A stretch of DNA of 64,000 nt, from NCBI RefSeq assembly GCF_000764305.2, contig NW_025939587.1:62001-126000 (forward strand), written 5' to 3'. Below, piece by piece: positions 58,184 to 64,000 of this stretch (position 1 is its first letter; each line of letters starts with the position of its first letter). Below the pieces are notes generated by a model, which was not told where the DNA came from, made no database searches, and saw only the letters and a list, made by a program, of their open reading frames with translations. The translations under genes and the position numbers were made by a program. This DNA is from Hyalella azteca (Eukaryota; Arthropoda; Malacostraca; Amphipoda; Hyalellidae).

Positions 58184-58236
58184 AATAACGACATTTATTA
58201 TTATTATTATGTCGTTATTTGGTTTTTCCAAATAAC
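58184..58236. repeat. Two overlapping, mutually exclusive hairpins
   Basis: Hairpin 1 pairs aataacgacat (58184-58194) with atgtcgttatt (58209-58219) across an ATT-repeat loop. Hairpin 2 pairs gttatttgg (58214-58222) with ccaaataac (58228-58236) across TTTTT. Both stems are perfect and both need bases 58214-58219, so only one can form at a time. Confidence 0.8.
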
Positions 58237-59683
58237 AGACTCGTCCTTGCAGACCGCACCTTGTACGGCCCCATGCGTGACACTGACACCGGGACATCCC
58301 GCTGTTATGCTCTCGACTTGTCGATAACAATCAGTCCAGGAGCATTGCAAGATAGCTTCGCTTCACGCGTCACCTTTTATTTGTTCAGTATCACTGTGCC
58401 TTATGTTGCCTGGGCATTAGTGTCGAAATTCTACAGAATGTTTGATTGTAGACCTGGCCGTGTAAATTGACACGAAGTATACGTATTATTTACACAGCAT
58501 GAAATCAATAATCGTTACTTTGCATCAATAATTTTTTGTGAGAAGCGAATAATTATTTCAAAGGTTTTTGTGGCTCAGCTTCTCGGCTCTAAAGCTTTGT
58601 TTCACTAATTCACGGAACATGTTAAGTCTTGGGATGACCTGCGCAATGTGCATGTTTGTTCAATCAGCGTACACCAAATTCGTGACTGGTACCTTGCACT
58701 ATTCGTACATTCATGACTTGTCGTGAATGTCTCTCTGTGCCGGTGCTCATTCGTTTATTTTTTTCGTTCAGAAAATTTTGTACGTATTTCTTAGTTAAAT
58801 TTACTCTATTACACACATTAAAAAATGAATTGTCCAAAGTTTTTTTGTGCATTTTTTCTTTCGATTTCATTACTTTTTCACTTTAAAACTATTTCTTTAC
58901 ATTTAGATTGCACAAGCAATTACAATAACCGTGACTCGAGAGAACAAGTTGAGTTAGAACCCTAGGCTTTTGCTCGCATTATTGATCTTCCTGAGCAGTG
59001 CTTGGCTGGTAAATAGTAAAGACGTACAGCGTAGTTATTACCTCATAACCTTATTAACTCATTAAACGACTTCCTTCGGGGCATTCTTGTATTGTGAGAT
59101 AAACTACCTATAATTCATTTTCTTTGGAAAGTGCCAAGTGGTGCATGTTTAAACTTTTTTTTCTTGTCGAGTCCAAAGCGTAGGAATATTACGCAAACTT
59201 CGTTGAAAGTTATAAGTCAACAAATTTTTCTCATTGCAGACAGCCAGAAATAGTTCACTTTATTTTCGAACACTAAAATGATGAAAACGCTTTTCAAATG
59301 TATATATCAATTAATGTCATGTGCATTCATATTTTCAATACTTCGTGAAAGTTTCTCAAAATACACAACATTTCTGGATGTGAGCAGCGTACGTTCAAGG
59401 TCATTATGTAATTGACAAATGTTGTTGTCAAGAATGTAACGTATCTTATTTGAATAATTTAAACTATATGAAGTGTTTTTCATATCCTTACCATACCTTG
59501 GTCTATACATACAGCACTCTCAGAGGAATCACTCTCGTATCATTAAACTTCTTTCTAAAATCAATACATTTTTGCATACTAGTTATGTTTCGTACTCCCT
59601 TATAATTTCTAACTGATCACATGGCACATATTTCCTTTTCCCTCCTCATGTCTTCTTCCGAGTTTCGTTTGCCTGGTCTCATT

Positions 59684-59782
59684 TGCCATGCTCGTAGCCC
59701 TCATACTCACCCTCTGCTTCCCTACGTACACTNTGCCATGCTCGTAGCCCTCATACTCACCCTCTGCTTCCCTACGTACACT
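59684..59782. other. 49-bp exact duplication around a single N (assembly join)
   Basis: Bases 59684-59732 (tgccatgctcgtagccctca...cgtacact) recur exactly at 59734-59782, with one N at 59733. This is the signature of two contigs whose ends overlap but were joined with a placeholder instead of merged. The true genome probably has one copy. The frame 59621-59851 crosses it and should not be trusted. Confidence 0.85.
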
Positions 59783-61605
59783 CATGGCAGTAACTCGTCT
59801 GGTGCTTTCAACATGTCTTTTTGGCCCTCATCACGCAGTAACTCACGCTAAGCTCTCGATAAGTCTTCACCCTCCCGTGGCGATGTTGGGGCAGTGAATT
59901 AGCAGATGTCGAGCGCATCAGATGGGTTCGTCAGGGGCGGCTTCACGCGATAACATCTCGTGACTTAAATGGTTCGACCGCAACCCTGCCTGCCGCACGA
60001 TAGAATTCACGGTCTGCTAGTCGTTCTGTAGGAGATATTCATCATGTGAATGTTCTTTTATTACATAACATACTGTCAAGAAGAATTATAATATAAATTG
60101 AATAGCGCGTTAGTTATTCCACGGAGTTCATAATTTAATTATAAATATATGAAATAACATAGTGTCAAAAAGCATATGAGTGCAAACTGAATTATTGTTA
60201 CTAATTATACGGGGATATCATCATGTGGCCAGCATTAATTATATTACATAATTCATGGCCAGCAAGCCTCACATAAGAAGCATAACGAAGTGTTAGTAAT
60301 TATTAGCAAAATGTCATCATGTCGCCATCACTAGGCAAGTATTATATTATAGCAAACTGTCCGGTGTAGTAGACATTGCATGACAGAATAAATATAAGGT
60401 ATGGTTCAATTCAACGATGAATTCTTAGCGCCATGGTGATTATTCGATTGACTCCGTCATTTGGCCATCATTAATTAATAAAAGTAACTATGTGATGGTC
60501 GCGCTACACGAGATTAGGTCGTCATTATGCATTATTGCACAGTAAAGCGAAAGAGACATCTGGCATCGCAGTTAATTTAATTGTGCTACGTCTTTAAGAA
60601 ATTTTCAATGGACAAATCAATATCAAGCCGCAATTATTATTGTTCTGTAATTGCCAAGATGATCAATTTAAATCAATAATCATTCTCGTTTAAGATATAA
60701 ATTAGGTACTTAATATTATGTAGTATGTATGTTTAGATTTATTCGATCTATGAGGGTTGGAAAATATATGAAAAAACAGAAATGGGTTATTTTCGCAATT
60801 TCTTTTCTAATAGCGTTTGTGTACATGAATTCCTCCTGCAAAATGTTTAGGTTGCGCTTTAAAAAAATCATGTATCACGTTTTTATGTACAATTAGCGTC
60901 ATCTGCTATTTTTACGGTCACAATGGCCGGATTTCATGGATATTTTATTGTTTGTGCAGTTGAATGCAAATAAAACTCTCTGAGGTTGGCGCTTATCCGC
61001 TCTAATAGCGTGGCCAGACACGTGTAATCCAGCATCGAGCGACCCCTGCCGCTGACGCTGGGATATCTGACAATAAAACGATCGAAAAATAATTGAATTC
61101 AGTCAAACTGAAATTTTCTGATCATAATATTAAAATTTTCTGATCCAATTCTTCTGTGATCCACCTTCTGTGATCTTAAAAAGAATTCGCACGTAATTTT
61201 TCTGCACATAAAAAATTTGCCTGACTCATTATATAGGAAACTTTAAAATGAATCAATTAGCGTGAAATAATAACCTAAAACCGCTAAATAAAAGCACCTC
61301 ATGCATTATCTTTATTAAATCACCACGCCGTATCGCATCAAATATTCTCAATGAAATATTCCCGAGACCGCGGATGCTGACTCTCAGTTTTCACATGAGA
61401 TCCAAGCGAGAATGTGCACGAGCTTTCACATTAATGTATTCTGATGCCCGTAGCTTCTTTTGTCACGGCAAGATGTGATCTTTTGAAGCGCGTTACTGCG
61501 TCATCCTTCATTGTTTGTTAGTCGGCTTAACGCGCCACATGCTGTGCGATGACGGCTCAAGCCCAACGCACAGCTGCTGCACAACGGGCTGCACGGTTTG
61601 TGTTT

Positions 61606-61698
61606 ATATTAAATAAAATGCTTCGAATTATTATTATATTAAATAAAATGCTTCGAATTATTATTATATTAAATAAAATGCTTCGAATTATTATTATA
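61606..61698. repeat. 30-bp AT-rich tandem repeat, 3 copies
   Basis: Exact copies of attaaataaaatgcttcgaa followed by ttattatt, 30 bp apart. The frame through it reads ILNKMLRIII repeatedly as a by-product. Confidence 0.92.
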
Positions 61699-63246
61699 AT
61701 TTTGTCTGTACACACAGTGTATACCTTGTGTTTTTATTGAAAGAGTCACTGGTCATTTGAGAATGGAATTTTTGTGTAGATAATCAAAATAATATGAGAG
61801 TGCTTACGTGTCAATTGATAAAACTGCTGCAAATCTACTGCTTCTGGTCGTATTTTTTTTGCTTTCAAATTCTTAAATAACCACGAGGACTCAAATTATT
61901 CATCGTTTTAGCACAAGCAACTTTCCTTCTCAACTATGCTCACAAAAGTTAAGAGATTTGACGATCGATTTTGCCCTATTCTTAGCATTTATTTTTAACT
62001 TGTTTTGGCGTGTTTGTGAACTCGCCCGCACAGCGGCCCCTATGCATGCTTGTGTCCTGCCATGCAATTAAAACTGACGGCAATTAATTATCGATGGCTT
62101 CAATTAAGCGTAGGTGTAGCAGGGAATTAATCTGTCAGTTTTTATTGATCCTTTCCTTTTCTTCTTCTTGGAGGAACGTAAACAAGAGAGCGGCAACTGC
62201 TGCGAAATTTATAAAAGATTTCCGAGCTTCAATCTTGATATATTGACGTCAAAACATCCGTCTAATTTGCTTATTATTCTTTGAAATACTTATGTTCGAT
62301 TCTGCCTACGTATCTCAAACGAATTTAGCGTATTAGAATCCATTTTCTTGAAATTCTAATAACTGAAGCGTTTAAGTGCATCTAAGCACATCACTTTAAA
62401 CTATTAATGGCATCACAGAGACCAGGCGTTGTTCGCCGGCATTGCGCGTAAATCAACGAAGTTTAGGAAGTCATTCATGCATGCAACCCGCAACTCGAAG
62501 GTCTAGCAACTCCCACTGCATCCATTATCCGTTTCTAGGAGAAACTATTCAAATTCAACAGCGCCCATGAATATTACCGCCATACCAAGATTGTCGCGTA
62601 CCATGCAAATCGCCCAACAAGTGATTCCGAGGCGGGTACCCACGATGGCAACATCTCGCCTTACCTGTATCAAAGTTAGAATTTTAACGAATCTTTACGT
62701 GTTTTAGAGCGGGTTGTTCGAAAGGTATCGTTTAATAACACTTTGCTCCGTCTAAACATTAGATTCGTTCTGAATGAACAGTTTTCTCTTTCCTGCACGA
62801 TTCTAAGCAGTCCGACGTAAAATTTTTGTAAACTGAACTCAAATATGAGTTTATGTCAGGGAAGAATTTAATTGAATCATTTTGCATGCATTGACTTGAA
62901 AATAAAGTTATGAATTGAGGACTAGGAATAGCAACAGAGATATTTAATGAATTTTTCAGGCGTTGAGCATTTAGAAAAAATTAGGCACGGTATATATGAG
63001 CAATTCGTGCCAATTGTTTAAAGGAGCGAGTAATAAAAAATTATTGGTCGTGATATGCTGACAAGACTTTGATATTTTCGAATTAACTATAATATCTTGG
63101 ATAAGAACGTTTCGGAGAACTACTGTATAACTATTTTCCGATTCGAAAAAATGTCAGATTCGAGCTCATTAATTGTGTGCTAATAACATACGAATACAAA
63201 TGTTTTTTTTTTTCGTTACTTGCAAAACGTTTGACACAATTTGTAT
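61699..63246. other. Non-genic stretch with candidate regulatory clusters
   Basis: It contains a homeodomain-word cluster at 62065-62106 and a GC-richer block at 62405-62660 that includes an octamer-like atgcaaat. No gene is recognised. Confidence 0.45.
62060..62112. promoter_or_regulatory. Cluster of CAATTA homeodomain-type motifs
   Basis: caatta at 62065, caattaatta at 62081 and caatta at 62101 lie within 45 bp between GC-richer words (actgacgg, atcgatgg). CAATTA/TAATTG is the core bound by many homeodomain proteins. A role as an enhancer is inferred only. Confidence 0.2.
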
Positions 63247-63247
63247 T

Positions 63248-63305
63248 AAGTCCCATAAAAATATAATAAGTCCCATAAAAATATACAATAAGTCCCATAA
63301 AAAAG
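63248..63305. repeat. 20-22-bp tandem repeat, 3 copies
   Basis: aagtcccataaaaatataat at 63248, 63268 and 63290. The last is truncated into an A-run. Confidence 0.9.
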
Positions 63306-63415
63306 CTTCTCCGCTTCACTTTATTGTCAATATAAAATGTCAACATTTGTAAATTCCTATTTTCTAATGTTACTCATGATCATTTGCGTCCGCATAATTG
63401 CATCATTTTAAACCT

Positions 63416-63472
63416 CGTCCATCATTTAAACCATCATCATTTAAACCATCATTAAACCATCATTTTAAACTT
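63416..63472. repeat. Short degenerate repeat (catcatttaaac)
   Basis: Four to five units of ccatcatttaaac with small indels. Confidence 0.85.
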
Positions 63473-64000
63473 TTTGAAACAAGGACGTGAGTTTATTGTT
63501 TTGAAATACTCGAATAATTAAATGTTCCAAATACCTGATCGTATTTCAAACCTTTTACTTCGTATATCTTAATGACATGAAACAAAATTTCCAGTCACGA
63601 TTTTCCAGCTGGGCAAACACCAGCACACACAAAGCGTGCAAAAAACTTGTCCGTAAAAATACACACAAAAAAAGCGACGGCAAGCCGGTCTGTGTCGCAG
63701 GCCATGTAGTGAATAATGTGCTGTGACAAACGATCGTGTCCATGTCATAGGTGCATAAAGACATTACTCACTGGTGAAAGCCTCTGTGAGTCGGTCAATG
63801 GCAGTGCAGTATGAGGGCTTGCACAAATGGACTGGGCAACATTCTTGTCCGCCTCGATGTGAGATCCTATCGCAGATTCGGTCTTTTGTGCGGTAGGGAT
63901 CGGACTGATCGAGTACCGGTTTGCTCAGAGTCCGCACATCTTATGCAGACCTCGTGGCTACTCGGTGCTAGCGTCACCATCACCACTGTGGCCATAATAC
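63473..64000. other. Right edge, GC rising, no gene assigned
   Basis: The last ~220 bp are GC-richer than the preceding DNA. On the minus strand a frame beginning MATVVMVTLAP enters from the right edge and stays open about 42 codons. It is too short and too close to the edge to judge. Confidence 0.3.

Larger units (their letters stand above)
57750..61605. other. Non-genic stretch
   Basis: It holds two single-N joins (57876, 59733), nested hairpins near 58.2 kb, and a zone at about 60200-60480 where ggccagcattaatta / ggccatcattaatta words recur. No gene is recognised. Confidence 0.5.

Noticed and set aside
59621..59851. 76-codon frame with an internal repeat
   Set aside because: It crosses an N and an unmerged 49-bp contig overlap, so the reading is an assembly product.

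Overview
The window reads as non-coding DNA from a metazoan nuclear genome. I infer an arthropod, possibly a crustacean, but nothing here proves that. The base composition is AT-rich (about 64% AT by eye). There are no dense coding frames, rRNAs, convincing tRNAs or operons. There are about twenty short tandem-repeat arrays and a few dispersed repeat copies. This fits an intergenic desert or a very large intron. No open frame resembles a protein family I recognise. Most of the longer frames run inside minisatellites and are open only because the period is a multiple of three or the unit lacks stops. The few non-repetitive frames (about 100-140 codons) are close to the longest expected by chance at this composition.

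Layout. 0-10 kb: a perfect 17-bp-arm hairpin at 100-137. A dispersed repeat occurs in inverted orientation at about 1030-1684 and 7846-8255, and an internal module of it recurs alone at 4460-4705. A 29-bp minisatellite lies at 1776-2085 and a 27-bp array at 9700-9840. 10-20 kb: arrays of 35, 12, 21 and 46 bp, then three copies of a ~170-bp unit ending in a CTGT/ACAG hairpin. 20-28 kb: a near-identical 902-bp tandem duplication (22257-24060), then ~60-bp, 40-bp and 12-bp arrays. 28-44 kb: mostly unique AT-rich DNA with small GC/CpG-richer islands and several perfect inverted repeats. 40-53 kb: arrays of 20, 71, ~45, 30, 31 and 45 bp. 53-64 kb: the best coding candidate, a possible signal-peptide exon ending in a phase-1 splice donor at 54012/54013, plus 35-, 30- and 20-bp arrays and two single-N joins, one flanked by a 49-bp identical overlap.

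I found no gene set that works together and no convincing new biological system. The points most worth following are the 902-bp duplication with lopsided divergence, the putative secreted-protein first exon, the modular A-X-B repeat family, two loci where tetranucleotide runs sit inside inverted repeats, and two mutually exclusive hairpins near 58.2 kb. GC/CpG-richer islands with clustered homeodomain-type motifs are possible enhancers, but that is inference only.
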